Below, in pieces: positions 12,590-26,659 of a stretch of 64,000 nt of DNA (position 1 is the stretch's first letter; each line of letters starts with the position of its first letter). A program made the position numbers and the translations under genes. The notes under the pieces were generated by a model, which did not search any database, had not been told where the DNA came from, and was given only the letters and a program-made list of their open reading frames with translations. The DNA comes from Galbula dea (taxonomy: Eukaryota > Chordata > Aves > Piciformes > Galbulidae), in NCBI GenBank assembly GCA_013399015.1, contig VWZX01008936.1, forward strand, positions 2,808,327-2,872,326, read 5' to 3'.

Positions 12590-12664
12590 GAATCGTAGAG
12601 TGGTTAGAATTGGAAGGGACCTGTGAAGGTCATCTGGTCCAACCCTCCTGCAGTGGTGCTCACG
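12590..12664 (-). repeat. Second CR1 3' end inside or beside the first
   Basis: 'gaatcgtagagtggttagaattggaaggga' followed by 'catctggtccaaccctcct' is again the complement of a CR1 3' end. It directly abuts the break in the surrounding CR1 copy and has the same orientation. This looks like a nested insertion. Confidence 0.8.
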
Positions 12665-12869
12665 TACAAAAGCGATGAAGGGAACACAGGCTTTTGGATA
12701 GAGAACTAAGTTAGCCATCTTCCTAAAAGGTGATAATCACCATTTCCTTTTACAGATGCACCAAATAGGCAGAGACTGGTATAAGAGGCTCTGAAAGGTC
12801 AACAGATACATAGGAAATAGAACCTGGGAGTCTGGATTGCTCTTCAGTACCAGCTGCAAACAGAAGTAT
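12665..12869. other. Unassigned spacer between CR1 blocks, faintly MIR-like
   Basis: Not CR1 by eye. It contains 'ttttacagatg', a later 'aaaggtcaacag' and 'gaacctgggagtctggattg', which resemble, in order, blocks of the old tRNA-derived SINE MIR. The likeness is weak and could be chance. Confidence 0.3.
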
Positions 12870-13230
12870 TGGGTCTTCTCCAGGCAAAACAACCCCAGGG
12901 CTCTCAGCCTTTGCTTGTCAGAGAGATGCTCTAGTCCCCTAATCATCTTTGTAGCCTCTGCTGAACTCACTCCTGTAGCTCCCTTTCTCTCTTGAACTGG
13001 GGAACCCAGAACTGAACATAGTACTCCACATGTGGCCTCAGAAGGGCGTAGCAGAGGGGTTAGGAGAATCTCCCTCTACCTGCTGGTCATGCTCTTCTTA
13101 ATGCATCCCAGGATACTTTTGGCCTTCTTGGCCACAAGAGCACACTGCTGGCTCACAGTTAACTTTTGTCCACGAGGACTTCCAGGTCCTTCTCTGCAGA
13201 GCTGCTTTCCAGCAGGTCCCTACTGACAGG
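12870..13230 (-). repeat. CR1 LINE, antisense, more 5' part
   Basis: Contains standard antisense CR1 blocks: 'tcttctccaggcaaaacaac', 'cccagggctctcagcc', 'actccacatgtggcctcag', 'ttggccacaagagcacactg' and 'agagctgctttccagc'. In the CR1 consensus these follow the block that ends at 12589 after a gap of only some tens of bases, so this is probably the continuation of that copy. Confidence 0.9.
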
Positions 13231-14718
13231 TTTCTGGTAACTGTAGTAAGCCATGCTTTGAGATCACATGCATTGGGACTAGCAATGGGGGTGGGAGGAT
13301 TTCTGCATGTTTATTTTCCAAACACTTAACATGTGGGATGATGTGTTTTCCATGGAAATCATGTGGCATATATAAGAAGGGTGAGTTCCTGGCAGTGCTG
13401 TTTTGCGTTTGGGTTTTTTTCTGCATTTTCTATGGTCTGTGGCCATGGTATTTTCTGACACATACTCAGAAGGGTGAAAGGTTGCTTAGCATGGATATGG
13501 CAGCAGTTATCCATACTAACAATCTGCTTCTTCTTTGCCTGCCACAATTCTTGACTGAATCCTTGTTAGAGGAGTGAATGTATAATTACTGTGAATATAT
13601 GAGTTGACTTGATGGTGATATTCCTGAGGTTAAAAGGATCTTTTTATGTATAGTATTTTTTGAATTAAAAATAACCAAAAAAATGCTTTAGTAAAGGGAG
13701 ATGCTGTTTCTGTCTATTAACACTTTTATTTTATACTCTTTTAGCTACTTTTTGGTAGGCTGGATCTGCAGAAACTACTGTAGCTTGGGCAGATGTTTAG
13801 CCTGAATCTAAAAAATACCTGAAATCTTTTTTTCCCAAGTTTGGTACATGTGTTTGTTTTCCAGAAGAGCTTCCTGGAGCACACATGCCTTTTCTGCATC
13901 GTTCCTCCTGGATTATTTTCCTCTTGTTTCCCACCCAATACCAGAAATCTATTGTAGCTGATGTGGCTGAGGACTCGGTTTCTGACAGGGCAGGTTAGGA
14001 GGAGTAGGAGCTACACAAAGATACTGCCTTACTAATGCTTTATTAGAAAGGATGTGATGCTGTAGTATGGGCACTGTTTCTGTGCTGAACTGCTAACCTG
14101 AATGGTCAGGTACCAGCACTAGCTAGATTATCCATATCCATTGCTGCTGCTGTGCCTTTTCATTCTGGAGGCAAATGTGCTCACCACGCGTGACCACTGG
14201 GTGACTGGGATCCTCTGTGGATAGTAAACTAGGGAGTGTCAGCAATGTACCTTTTCCAGGGAGCTACAGTACCATGGAGGAATGCAGACACAGAAATGAA
14301 TCATCTGAGATGTCTTGTGAGCACGTGCAAGAGACTTGGGAGCTGCTGCATCAGGAGCTCTGTCCTCATCCTGTGGTGTGTTTTGGAGTAAATTTTTGCT
14401 GACCCCCAAGTGCAGCAGAGCACCTCCAAAATCTATCCAGCACGTTAGTCAGTAATTGCATTACAACTTGATATATGATATATTATGATTTGATTTGAAA
14501 ACTTTCAAAATGCAGAGAACCCAAATAATTTCTGTGTGAGATTAATATCAGACCTCAAGCTTTTCCATGCTGTGTGGTTTAGATACAAAAAAATACATTA
14601 AAGCTTGCAATCTGCAAACTTCTAAACTCTGATTTTTAGAACAACTGCAGCCAAGAACTGAAAAACAATCCAGCTTTATTAATGATGTGGAAGAACATAT
14701 GCTAGAAGTTACTGTTTA
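13231..14718. other. Intronic stretch, no gene seen
   Basis: AT-rich sequence between CR1 fragments. Open frames are 80 codons or fewer and carry no recognisable domain; no CpG cluster or splice-framed coding segment was seen. Confidence 0.6.
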
Positions 14719-14830
14719 ATCACAGAATGGTTTGAGTTGGAAGACACCTTAAAGAACATCTAGTTCCAACCCCCCTGCCATGGACAGGAATACCTTCCAC
14801 TAGATCAGGTTGCTGAAAGCCTCATCCAAT
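14719..14830 (-). repeat. CR1 LINE 3' end fragment, antisense
   Basis: 'tcacagaatggtttgagttg', 'caccttaaagaacatctagt', 'ccaacccccctgccatggac' and 'ccactagatcaggttgc' follow the antisense CR1 3' end. The copy is short and 5'-truncated. Confidence 0.9.
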
Positions 14831-16368
14831 GACATTTAATCCTAAAATAGATCTCCATTTTTTTGTTTTATATGCCAAACCTGTAGATGTTGAGTTGTTA
14901 GTTTATTTAAATAATGTTGTGGATGTAAGATTTTGGTTTAAGAGGCATTGTATGGAAAGTACCTATTTGTAGTTAGTAACAGTGCAAATACACCCCAGGA
15001 ATTGCTTAAAGGCTTCAGTGTAATAAAAGTTTTCTTAATTACATGTGCTAACACTGGAGAGAGGAAGTGGGAAAGATACTGATACAGTATGGAGGCTGGC
15101 TTGATGTAGAGGAAGCTGTGGTCCTTCTTCTGCAGTGGAACCCACAAAAGGCACCTGTAAACTTTTAAGGAGTGCTGAAGATGCTGGCAGGAAAAACAGG
15201 AAAAATGAATTGTGCATGCAGGGTCTGTTCTGTGTAAATGTATTACCAAGGTAATTTTAGTGTGAAGGTATTCAAGCTGTGGGCATCAGGTTGGCAGTTA
15301 TTACTGATCTCTGATCTTGGTGTACTCCAAATAGGTTCCTTTGGGTTAAATATCCTGGTGTGCATTAGCAAATGCAGAAAATATGGTTCTCTTGGAGGAA
15401 CCTTACATTGCTTTTTCATTGGGATAATTTAGCAGTGAGTTGTGGTATTGGGTGAGACTTAATCTGATATCCTATTTTCTGAACTGGGATGAGACACATT
15501 GTTTCATATCAAGTCATCTGAGTTTTGGACAGATTCTTTATCGTTCCTTTTGTATGTATGTTCGAAGCTTCTGGCTCTGCTGCAAAAAAAGGGTTTGTAT
15601 TCATGTATTGTGCTCTGCTCTTAGAGGAGTATGGGGTTGGGAGAGTATTTCATTTGAATTTTAGTAGTCAAGTGATGAAGTGGTCATCTGTCTCAACCAT
15701 CAAGAATGTAAGCAGTCTACTGCTGTGTTAAGGTATTTCAAAACACATGTGTGCAAATATTGCAAGCTGTGGAAGCCAAAGAAATGTCTGTTTCTCTGTA
15801 CCTGCAGAAAGCTGCACAGCTTAACCTGTCACCTGTCTCTGAATATGACTCAATATGTTGGAGGGAGTGGAAGCTCTGAGCTGCTGGATGAGCACTGCTT
15901 TATGTGTGTGCTCTGAACCTGAGGTTCTTGCCAGGGACCAGCAAGGAGTTGTGTTTGGAGAGGGAGGAAGTTGCATAGTGCATTGAGCAAGAGGGTGTTT
16001 CTAAATGAAGTGCAAATGTGCAACTTCCCCCCACCAGAGGATCACTCAGAATTGTTTCCTATAGCTTTTACAGGTGGCTTGGACCTTTGATGACCCTGTA
16101 TTTGGTCCATTTCCTCCCATTTATTCCTCAGGTATTCCCATTTTAAGTGCAACTGAAAGTATGGGCCATGAAGGAGTTAAACATCTGTCTGTTAACTCAG
16201 ATATTTGAGTTGTAAGCTATACATTTGAAATTAGTCCTGTTAGTGTTGACAGAGCAGACATTTTACCTATTGTTTCTCTGCCCTGAATGAGGTCCTGTTC
16301 CTGTCCTTGTCCTGCTCTCCTCCCCTGACTTTCCTCATCTTGGTGCAGGGGGTCCCTGTTGACCCTTG

Positions 16369-16411
16369 CGCTGGCAGAGCCGAACGCAGCTCGCTTCCAG
16401 TAATCCTTACG
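16369..16411. promoter_or_regulatory. Isolated CpG cluster in intron
   Basis: Five CpG dinucleotides (16369, 16381, 16385, 16392, 16410) within 43 bases, surrounded by kilobases in which CpG is rare. It is too short for a CpG island. An unmethylated or conserved regulatory site would explain it, but so would a recent insertion or chance. Confidence 0.25.
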
Positions 16412-16990
16412 AATTCAGGGTGAAGGGCTTGGGCAAGGTGAAGAGGGGAGCTGATGCCTATGCAGGTAGGATTTGAACCCCACCTGCAACTTGGCTTATT
16501 TGATCATTCTCTCTCTCTCTCCCCCAGCATAGCTAAATATGGTGATTTGAAACCTTCAGAAATATGAAAATGAGAAGTACTGTTTGTACACTCCTTGGGT
16601 GTCTGTTCAGTTAGTGCCAAGCTCAATAATAATCTGGGTATGTGTGTAAGGGCTCTTGCTAACCTGTTAATTACCTGCATTTACATAATTATTATTTTCT
16701 GTAGAAATTTCAGTTTCCTGTCCCTATAGCTTTAGCAGCTTTACCAGGAAAAGAGCTCTGGTTTGGCTGCTGTTTCCGTGAATTAATGGCAACATTTGCT
16801 GTTTGCTTTTTATAGGCCACAAAGGAACATTTTTTCAGAGCTGTTGATAAAATGACAAAGGGAGCTGCAAGAAAGCAGAAGGGAATTGACAAGAAAGCAT
16901 ACATAGAGTATTTGCAGCATGTATTGTACCTATTGATCCGTGTGTATTTGTGTTTGGTAGGGTTGTCTGTGTTTCTTTCAGCCTTTACTT

Positions 16991-17050
16991 GAAATTAATA
17001 AATAATAATTAAAAATTATTTAAAATAAATAATAGATAAAATTTAAATAG
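16991..17050. repeat. A/T-only low-complexity tract
   Basis: About 60 bases built almost only from A and T (TAAATAA-type words). No function is inferred. Confidence 0.8.
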
Positions 17051-20000
17051 TCCTTAAGTTTGTTTCTGGAACTAACTGGGGAGCTTCCAGATCTGGGGTA
17101 TGTGTATGGTACCACCACCACCTCCTCACCCTGCCAGCTCCCCTCCCCTGGTTTTATTTCAAGGGACTGAAGACTGGCCTTTAGTCTGTAAGTGGACATT
17201 TCACAGAATGCCATTGCAGTTTGCTCTGGACTGGTAATACCTTACATTTTTAGAAGCATTAAATAAGAGCTCCAGATACTTTTTGTGTGTGTGATTAGTA
17301 CATGTTTCAGTTTCTTTTCCATATTATTCGATCTTGATGATCTTATGCATTGCAGTATGTATTTTGGTTTGCAAAACTATGAATTAGCTTTTCCCCCCCT
17401 TTGCTATATAGCTGTTTACAAGTCTTTTGTATACAGTGTACAGATTTAAATTCAATACCTTCAATGTTAAGCTAATTGGTAGGTGAAAAAAAATCTTTAC
17501 TAGAAAGTAGCAGCTAACCCCTAACCCAAGGATGTTATGGACCCTCGAGTTGTACTGGCTGAACAGCCTCAGGTACCAGCTTCTGCTTTTGTTCTGCATC
17601 ATTCTCTATCGTGGAATAAGGTTGTAGAAATAACCATTTCATAGTGATTTTCATCATCTGCTTGATCAGCTTTGATGTGCATAGTGCATGTTGTATCCAG
17701 TGTTTTCTGTTTGTGAAACAGACTCCTAGAGTTCCTGAAGGCTCTTAGCTTTGTGGAGTTGTTTTGATGTTTGGATTCTTTTTCTTTTGTTTGCAAGATA
17801 GTTACTGCATTTTAAGATAACTAAGGACATATGACCCAGCTTGTTTTTGCAAAATAGACCTATGCTTTTTAAATGTATAACATACAAGCCTATCTTTTAA
17901 AGCTTTTACACTGCAGTAGAGTTTTTTTATACTGTAAGGTACGTTGCATTTCTGTTAATCATTAGAGTTTGATTATTTTGTTTGACATGACTCATTTTTC
18001 CAAGGACTTTTATTGTAGCAATTACACATGTACAACAGGAAGCTGAGAAGGAAGTGGAACATCAGATCACTGGGGATTCCCTGGTACTTTTACAGCTAAC
18101 TTTTTTATTTTTGTGGTGCTAAAACTAAGGTTTCTTGCAGTGCCTGTTATGTTTGACATGCATAGTGTGTATTGTATCTGCTTTTTCACTGAGAATATCT
18201 TTTAAACTCGCATGTATCAACATAATTAATAGGAATCTTATCTTTAATTTTGTAATTAGATGCTTAGTTGTACCTAAGTGCTTTCTAGTGCTGCTTCTTT
18301 TACTGACCTAGGAAGTGACCTGTAGTAACCATATAGAATAGTTGTAATTATCAAGAGGCAGTGCAGTTCTTCTGCTACATTCTGTGATCTTGTTAGTGTT
18401 TTGCTCTGTGTGTGTAAGCTCATCTATGTGGTACTGTGCCATGCTGGACCCAGTCTGAAGGTGTTCTTCGAGGCTTGTGGCTTAAACCGTGTGATGCTTG
18501 AGGCTCTGCTGGATGACCACAGAGGGCTGGTGAGAGGCAGCTCTAGCAGCAGAGGACAATAGGCTACCCAGTGCCATTCAAGGAGAAGCCTCTTAAGAGT
18601 GGCTTTCCTGCCTTGGGAAATACAGGAAATATATATATATTTATTTCTTTTTAACTAATCTACTTTTATAAGCCCTCTTCAGGTGAAGACTGAGTAATCA
18701 CTGTGTTTGGGAAAAACAAAATGAATTCTTGAAGCCCAAGTGATGTCTTGTATAAAATGTTTAGGATTAGTTGTGTACCCTTCAGCATGATAATGGGTAC
18801 CTTTATGCAGAAAATCACCTAATTAATGGTTTGGGTTGCTAGCCTAGGTGGTTTACTTCATGGTAGCTGTGTTCTTGTGTGTCCAGGGCTGGCAGCACTA
18901 GCTGTTCTGTCCATTCAGACATACAGGAGAAGCACTCCAACCTTTCTGAGGCATTTTGAGAATCTGAGCCTTATAATCTTGGCTTTGCCCTTCGTGAGCA
19001 GCCCAGGTGCAGGAGGCAGTGCCAGTGATGTGTCGGCACTGCCTTTGACTTCAGTGGATCACTTTTAGTGGCTGCATAGGAGGTTACTGGAAGGATCAAT
19101 GTGTCATCTTATTGCTGGAGAACAGAAGACGTGGGTCTTGCAAGTCAGATGGCCTGAAACCTTGGTTTGGAAAGTGGAGAGAGAACACTGCCTCTGCCAT
19201 TTTGAAGAGCTCTTGAGTTGGGGGAAAAAGAAATTAGAGAAGGTGCTGAGTTATTGTCTGCCACTGTGTATGGCATGCCTGTGGTCCCCCTTTGCCAAGA
19301 GCCTTCCCTCTGTGGAGCTCCTGTCTGCCAATGTGGTGAAGTTGATTCACTTCCCATCCCAAAGGTGAAAACCCCTGCTGGAGGCATGGCTGCTGGGCTG
19401 ATGCTGCAAGGAAGGAAAAACTGCTTGATAGGGTGGTAGAGCAGTTGGATGCTGTTGAGCATCCCTGTTCCTCTCTCTGAAACCTAGCAACTTTCTTCTC
19501 TCTGTTCCTTTTCCTCCACTTCTTTCCTTCCTTCTTGTCACACCATCCTCAAAAAAGATGTGTGAAAAGAGAGACGAGGTGCTCCCATCTTGGGAATGGA
19601 ATTTCCTTTCCTAAGCCTTCTGGAAAAGGTGGATGTATAGCATTAGACTGTCATTGTGTAATCTGAAAAATTGTGTATAAACAAATCTTACTGTTTTTTG
19701 AACCAAACAAGTGCCAACCTTGAATGCAGGTAATGATATAATTATCCCACTTGCTTATCATTATTTCTCTAGCTCTCCTTCTTAAGGTAGTTATGCATAT
19801 GTTCCAGGTGAGAAAATGTATTTTATTTTGGTTTTATTGTTGCTGCATGCTAAAAGAAAAAAGAAGCCAACCTAATTCAGTCTCTTAGCATGTATACGTT
19901 TTCTGCAAAGAGCCTCAAATGAATGAATTAATAACCTAACATTTCATTTAGAAGACCAGATGACAAGCCCCATATTCTAAAGCTAGTATGTTGTGTAGCA

Positions 20001-23000
20001 GCTACACTTATAAGAAAGGAAATAAATATCATATTACAGAATTTTCCTACAACAAAAATATGAGCATATGTGCCTTTGAATAATTCCAGATGGAAGGCTG
20101 CTGGTTTATAATCTGTTTTGCATTTATTTTGTTCAGAACTTTTATATTTTTTTTTTCAAATAGGCCATTCCTTTGTTACATTAAGAGCAGAAGAATCTAA
20201 AGGAATGTATTTTATTTGCTAGGTGTATAAATCAGAACTTTTCACCTCTTTATTCTCCCATCCCACATCCCCGACATTTTGGTTGCATACTGAGCAATCA
20301 GGGATGTATCAGGTTTAGATTGGTTGTGTAGACCTTTGCATCTAGAATCATTATGTAGTCCCTAGGTTATTGCATTTTACAGTACAATTACTTTTTAATG
20401 TGTATTTTTAAGAAGCATATTCAGATGCTTATGGAAAGTGTTTCTAGAGTGAGTGTGAAACCTTTCAGATAAAAAGGTAAATATTTGAGAAAGTAACAAA
20501 CCTAGGAATATTATGGAAGTTGTTCCAGCACCCCTGGCTCACAACATTAGTGGGCCCTGCAACTTCTTTTGAAAGAAACATAGTCTGAGAGCTTGTCAGC
20601 TTAGTCTTTAATGTTTCCCTTTAAGAAAGAAAGAAACAGAAAGAGAAGTTTGTGTTTATTAGGTAATCGTAAAGACCCTTTTGTTACAAAAGGAACCTTA
20701 GAAATAGACATAAGCTTGGTTCATGTTGTCAAAGGCAGTGCTTAAATATCCTATGTCAGTAATTGCAGCTGCACTTTTATGACAAGGTGAGAAAAATGCA
20801 ATTTTAGGTTATAGTTAATGAAGTCTTAATAGTTCCTGCATCTGAGGTCACTTGGAACTCCCTTGCTTCAGGAGTGGCTTGTAGGAACGCTCTAGTACTC
20901 TTACCCTGGGCAGCATGGTCATTCTTGATCCCCACAGGGAACGCCTGAATCACATTTCAGGTCCTTATTAGTCCTTGTTTGCTTATTCTTTATGATAATG
21001 CTCTAGGATATCCCAAGGTGATTGAGGATGATCATTGCAGTTCCTACTATAGTGTGTGTTTGTGTTTTCCTTGGTTTAGTTTTTTTATGTTTTTATTTAC
21101 TACTTCTTCACATAGCTTTTCTAGTTATAAGTCAGGATGGTAGCAAATAATAACTGCATTCTTGCTCAGAGAGTCTTTATTTCTAATGTCACTTGCAGCA
21201 TCTCGCGCAGGGGAGCATGTGTGGCCTATTAATAACACAGATGATGGGCTTGGCATCAAAAGTGCCTGTTCTAAGTTAATTTTTCATTTGCATCCTCCCT
21301 TGTTTTATTTCTGTCGCCACAATCAGATTTCTGCAGTTTAAGAAAGGCTATGTACTGTATTTACTTCATGGCAGAGGAAGGTATGGCATTCAGTCTTGTC
21401 CATGACAGTTACAGTCGGAACATCTGGAAAACTGATTTTTGTGGCTGAGAACTTTATCCTTCTTTTAGTACTTCTGGGGCTAAAAATATGGTTTATTGAT
21501 TATTGAGGAATCATGTGAAGAAAAAAATAGGAGCCTTGTGGCTTTTAGGTCTTTATAAGCTTGCCCCAATGACTTTCAAATGGTCATTAAATAAAGAGGT
21601 TCTTTGTGTGCTTTGGTGAGCTATTAGTTTGCAAAGTGTGAATTTTCTTTGTGTAGTGTGAGAAAATAGATTTCTGTGATATGTACTTTTTACAATAAAT
21701 GTAAACATAAATAATGTGAGCATTTTTAAAAAAGAACAATTTGTGATTTGAGAGAAATCATCTTTGTTTCTCAAGAAGCATCATTTTTGTGGAAAAGTGC
21801 AACTTGAGTAAAATAGTTTCTGGAGTACAGGACCTGCTGTACAGTGCTATTTCTGAAATACTGCTAGGAAGGAGGCCAGGATTAGAAGGAGAGCAAAATT
21901 TAGCAGTATGGAGGACTGGGATTGCTAATGGTAAGTATTTTCTCATGCTTGTGGCTGTACCATTTTTATGTATCAGTCTTAAAATGTTCAGAGGAGGGTT
22001 AACATGGTATGCTTCCTTGGGCTCAAGGATTTCTGTGGTCATCTTTACCTGTGTTCATCTTTGTCTGGTTTAGACTTTTTTCAGTTCAAATTCTATATTT
22101 TCAAGGCTTTTGCCCTGGCCCTTCAACATCTTAGATGAAGAGAAACCTGTGCAGCTGGATGTTCCTACCACCTGGCATGTATCTCACTCGGTGTGTAAGT
22201 TTAAACACGTTCATAAGCTCTCAAGTATAAAGATGAGAGTTTTCCCATGCAGTTGTTTTGAGAAACCAAGGAATGAATGAGCTTTTGCAATATTAGCTTT
22301 GTTTGCACAGTTGTTATAAGAACCCCCTCAGAAATGCTGTTTTGCAAATTTAATCAAACCTACTGTTTGATTTGCTTTAGAATTAAAGGCTACTTATTTG
22401 GTGAGCAGTTAACCTGGAAAACTTGCCTGACATGTGAGGCTGGTTGAGGTGTGGTGTGGTGCTCTTTGTGTGCTGTGTTTGTTGTTGTGTGTTTTTGGTT
22501 TTATTTGTTATTTTGTTTGTTTTAAACAGCTGATGTAGCAGTGATGAGGCACCATCTAGCATTTTTTAAATTATTCATTAGGTTTCCTTTGCATCAGAGT
22601 TTCAGGAAGACACTGTCATCACACCCACCAGCAGCTCCCTCTTCTCTGGGGACTCCTTTTCCTCCTACTTCCTAGCTGCCCGTGGGATTTAGCCATTCAG
22701 AAGCATTTGTTTGACTCATTCTACAAGACAGCAGGGTTTTGTTTGAGAGTCAGAAGCCCTTGAGCAAAATAGTTGCAAGCAGACAAAATCTGCCAGCGTG
22801 TACCCTAGCAAGGGATGGGAGAGTGGTGGCAGGTGTCTATGCACCTAAAATCTTGGAGTAACTTATGATAGAAACTGTATTTTTGGGGCAGAAGTGTGTG
22901 GTTTGATCAGTTCTGACAGCACCAGTTTTATGTGCAGGGCGTAAGGAAGATGCTGTGGGATGGATGTGTGGACAGCTGAAAAAAATGGCTGAACTGGTTA

Positions 23001-26000
23001 CAGTCTTCGTACAGAAATTGTCTTTGGGTAGAAATTGAGCATAAAGAGGACAAACCTGTGTGGAATTCTTAATAATTTGCTGAAGCTATGAGGAATTAAG
23101 ATTTAGAAAAAGGATAGGGTTTCTATAATGGGAATTCCTGTTGCCTCCCCAGCATATTCTTACACACAAGCAACCAGTGTTTCTTCAGTTGAAATGTGGA
23201 CTAGCAGAAGACAAAACACAGCATTATCTCTCTAAGTAAACACTTAAAGATTTAATTAATATACTACATTAATCTATGGAAAACTGCAGATGTGTGGAAG
23301 AGAGGATACATTAGGAGCTATTACAAAGTACTGTCAGTGCATTCCAGAAGGGAGATGGCAGATAGACTTTTATTTAAGTAAATATTACTTGAGGAAATGT
23401 CAAGTATTGTTACAAATATGAGATCCATGCTGTCCTCTCCTGCAGAGCACAATTTGTTACATAAGGATGGATTTTTTTAAAAATATGTAATACTTTTCAT
23501 GCTATGCAAATGGTGTGTAATTGGTTTTGTAATCTCACTTCTTTGTAGTCTGGGTGCCAGAGGTGATTGCGATAACCAAGATGTGTTGAAAGATAAAGTG
23601 ATGCATTGCTTAAAAATGTGAAGTGTTGCTGAGTGACAAAACTTTGCCATAAGTTGATTTCTTCACAGAGAAATTTTTCTGGTTTACTCAAAAAAACATC
23701 CTTTGGCCTTTTGCACAGATATGTTTATACATGCATAATATCTGGTCTGAAAGGCACTTTTTGATTACTGTGCTCTTTCCGTATGGGTGTGTTTGAGTTT
23801 TTTAGCTCGAGACCTCTGAAGAGGAAAATGGTAAAAGTTAATGCACCCAAGTAAAACCTCTAACAAGAAGAGCTGTAACTGTTCAAAAATCACCTGCAGG
23901 CAGGTGTCCTTAAGTTAAAATCTTTAAATATGTAGAGACATACTGTGAAATGTTTCAGGTTTTTGTTTCCCTAACTGTATTACAGAATGGTTTTTCAGCT
24001 TTTTGCTGGTCTAATCTGATTATTTTGACTGTCTAAGTAAGAAAATCTTGAGTGACAGGAGGAGACCCGTGGGGGACAAGAGTACAATTGTACAATTAAC
24101 TTTTCTTGATATTTTTAGTAGACACATGTAAACCTGTAATCTATAAAACCTTCCTAGTTTAATGAAGCGTGATACCAACATTAGATGTGACTACATAATT
24201 TCTTCAAATGTCTAAGTGATTATTCAAGTTTTTCTGTTTTCCAGATGGATTAACCAGATATATCTATTTAAATCCTGAGTTTCTGGTGCCACACTGTCTT
24301 AAGTCATGAAGTGTGTCTTGTTCACACAGACTGCATTTTCTTAAATGACACTTGACAAGTCAGCAGACAGGAATTTAGAAACTGATAAGTGTTGGCATCT
24401 TCAGTCACTGATCAAACTCTGCCACACTTGCTCTCTCAATGGGTTTTAGTGTTCTGAGGGTTTTTTCCCCTCCCCTTGCATCTGTTTGTATAGGACTTAT
24501 TCTTTGCTTGATAGTTGATTTTGCAGACATGTTAATTGTGTTATTTTATTACTGTATTTTCTTTGCAACCAGGGAGCTAGTAAAAACTGTCGGAATTAGT
24601 GTCTATTTGCACATTAGTTGTGTTTTTGGTGTAGGTGGTGTTGCTTTGCATCAGTGTATTGCTAGCTCAGTGTTAATTTGCAACTCAGCAAGAATGGTGA
24701 AGTTTAGCATTTAACATCTTTACCATTTTTTTGACAGCATTCCTGCAGTACCTATTCAACACGTTCCAATGTACTCCTTTCATCAGATGTCTCGGAAGAC
24801 TTAACATTTTGACCAACAAAACAGAGAATCTTCTACTGAAATATCTTCTCCCCTCTTTTCCATTCTTTTTATGATTTTTTTTTTTCTCTTCTTACATGTA
24901 TACCTAGATAATTGCTCACTAACTTTTTGTACAGCTCACACTGCACCTCTTACAATAGAAGCTATGTTTTCCAAATGTCAGAGTTGACATTCTTACTAAT
25001 GGTTGAGTACCCTCTCTGCGATGTGCCTCAAACCTGTGGGTTATTACAAACCTTTTAGTGCATAAATTCTCCAGAATTTTTACATCTAAAATTACGTTCA
25101 CTGAAGTCTGGTAGCTCAGTCTCCTTGATGTGCTTGTGTGCTTCTTGTTTGCAAATGCTCACAGCATGGAGGGAGTGAATATTTTTTCTGGCCGTGTAGT
25201 GCTGGACAAGCCTGTTTTCTTTTATCTCCCTTCCTTCTTCTCCTGCCAGGCTATCAGCATTTCCTGTTCCAGAGAAAGGATAAGATTTTGACTGCACAGT
25301 TAACAGCACCCTGTTAACCCCCTGAAATTCACAGTTGCCAAGTGAAAACAAAGTTTTTCAACATGAAAATAGCATCTTTGCAATAGGGTCTATGAAGTGT
25401 GTCCTTGTAGAGGACCTACATGTCCTTACAGGAGGATGAGTGCATGTGTGAGCACCAGCTTATTACTGGCTCTCATCTTCTTTTCAGGTTCTACTGGCAT
25501 CTAAATTTCCAATCAGTGTTGGTTTCTCTTACTTGTTTTACCTTGCTAGGAAACCTAAATTATCGTCAGGTACCAATTTTCATGCAAAATTTTAGTTAGC
25601 CTTCTAAAGCCAAGATGAACTATAGACACACAATATCTTGATTATAGTTATTAGTGAAAGCAGTAATTATTTCTGTATTCTAAGTTTCACATTCTTCAAA
25701 AAGGTGGTATGCTTCTGTTGACTCTCAGTTTGAACTGTCAGACATCAAAATTACTAATCTTTTACCCTGTTCTTAGCAGACTTCATGTCATGAGGACTGT
25801 TCACCAACATAAATTAAAGTTATCACAACAGACGTTGCTGAAGTTTTTTCAGCATGTACGACAAAAGCACAGCAGACCAGATCCAGCCTCCTTGATAGGA
25901 TTCTGTTGATTAACTTCAGCTGAATTTCTGGCCCAGCATATCCAGTGCTCTCAATTCCCAAGCAAGTCATACTGGCTCTGTGACACACTAGGAGGACATT

Positions 26001-26659
26001 TATATTGGAGGAAAGTTTGTTGTATCAGCTGCATTACAGAAAATCTGTTTTCCCTGGGCTGTTTGTTCAGACGTTTTGTTATTACATTGGCTAACTATCA
26101 GATGCTTGCATTTAAACGTTTCTTCCCCAAGGTTTTCTCAAGTTGTTCTTCAGTGAAGTACCTCTGACTGAGACAAAATGGGTGATACATGCAGGATTTG
26201 TTCAAACACATCAGTAAATCATCCATTGAATTTTGACTTCAGAGTAGGTTCTAGTGGGAGTAACCAGCAGACAGCATCTTAAAAAAGGAAAACTTCCATT
26301 TTAGAACACTTACGTTTTGTCCCAGATGTTTATTCCCCATCAAGCCAAGTTTGTGCTACCAGCATCTGTTGCTCAAGGGTGAGTCTCCAAAATGTATGAT
26401 CTGCTGTATTTAAGGTAGAATCCTTATGTACAGATATGTCACAAAAACTGTGTGTTTGCATTTATGGATAAACTTTCTTTTTCTTCCCCTTACCCTTTCC
26501 AGTGAGTTTTGACCCAGAGTTTTGGAGCATATGCTGACAAGGGTATGTCAAAAGACTGTAGAGTAGTATCTTCTATTCTTGCATTTTGACTGGCAGTACA
26601 TTTTGGCTTGTTGGTATATTACATTTGTAATCCTATACCATGCGTGCCCTCCTAGAATA

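Larger units (their letters stand above)
14831..26659. other. Intronic stretch, no gene seen
   Basis: About 12 kb of AT-rich intron. It holds a small CpG cluster at 16369-16411, a CT run at 16508-16525 and an A/T-rich tract at 16991-17050. Open frames are short (105 codons or fewer) and unrecognised. The only hint of a repeat is 'gtaggatttgaaccccacct' near 16465, which is faintly MIR-like in antisense. Confidence 0.6.

Noticed and set aside
16440..16490. Possible tRNA or MIR fragment around 'ggatttgaaccccacct'
   Set aside because: No acceptor or anticodon arms can be folded around it, and the MIR likeness covers only about 20 bases.
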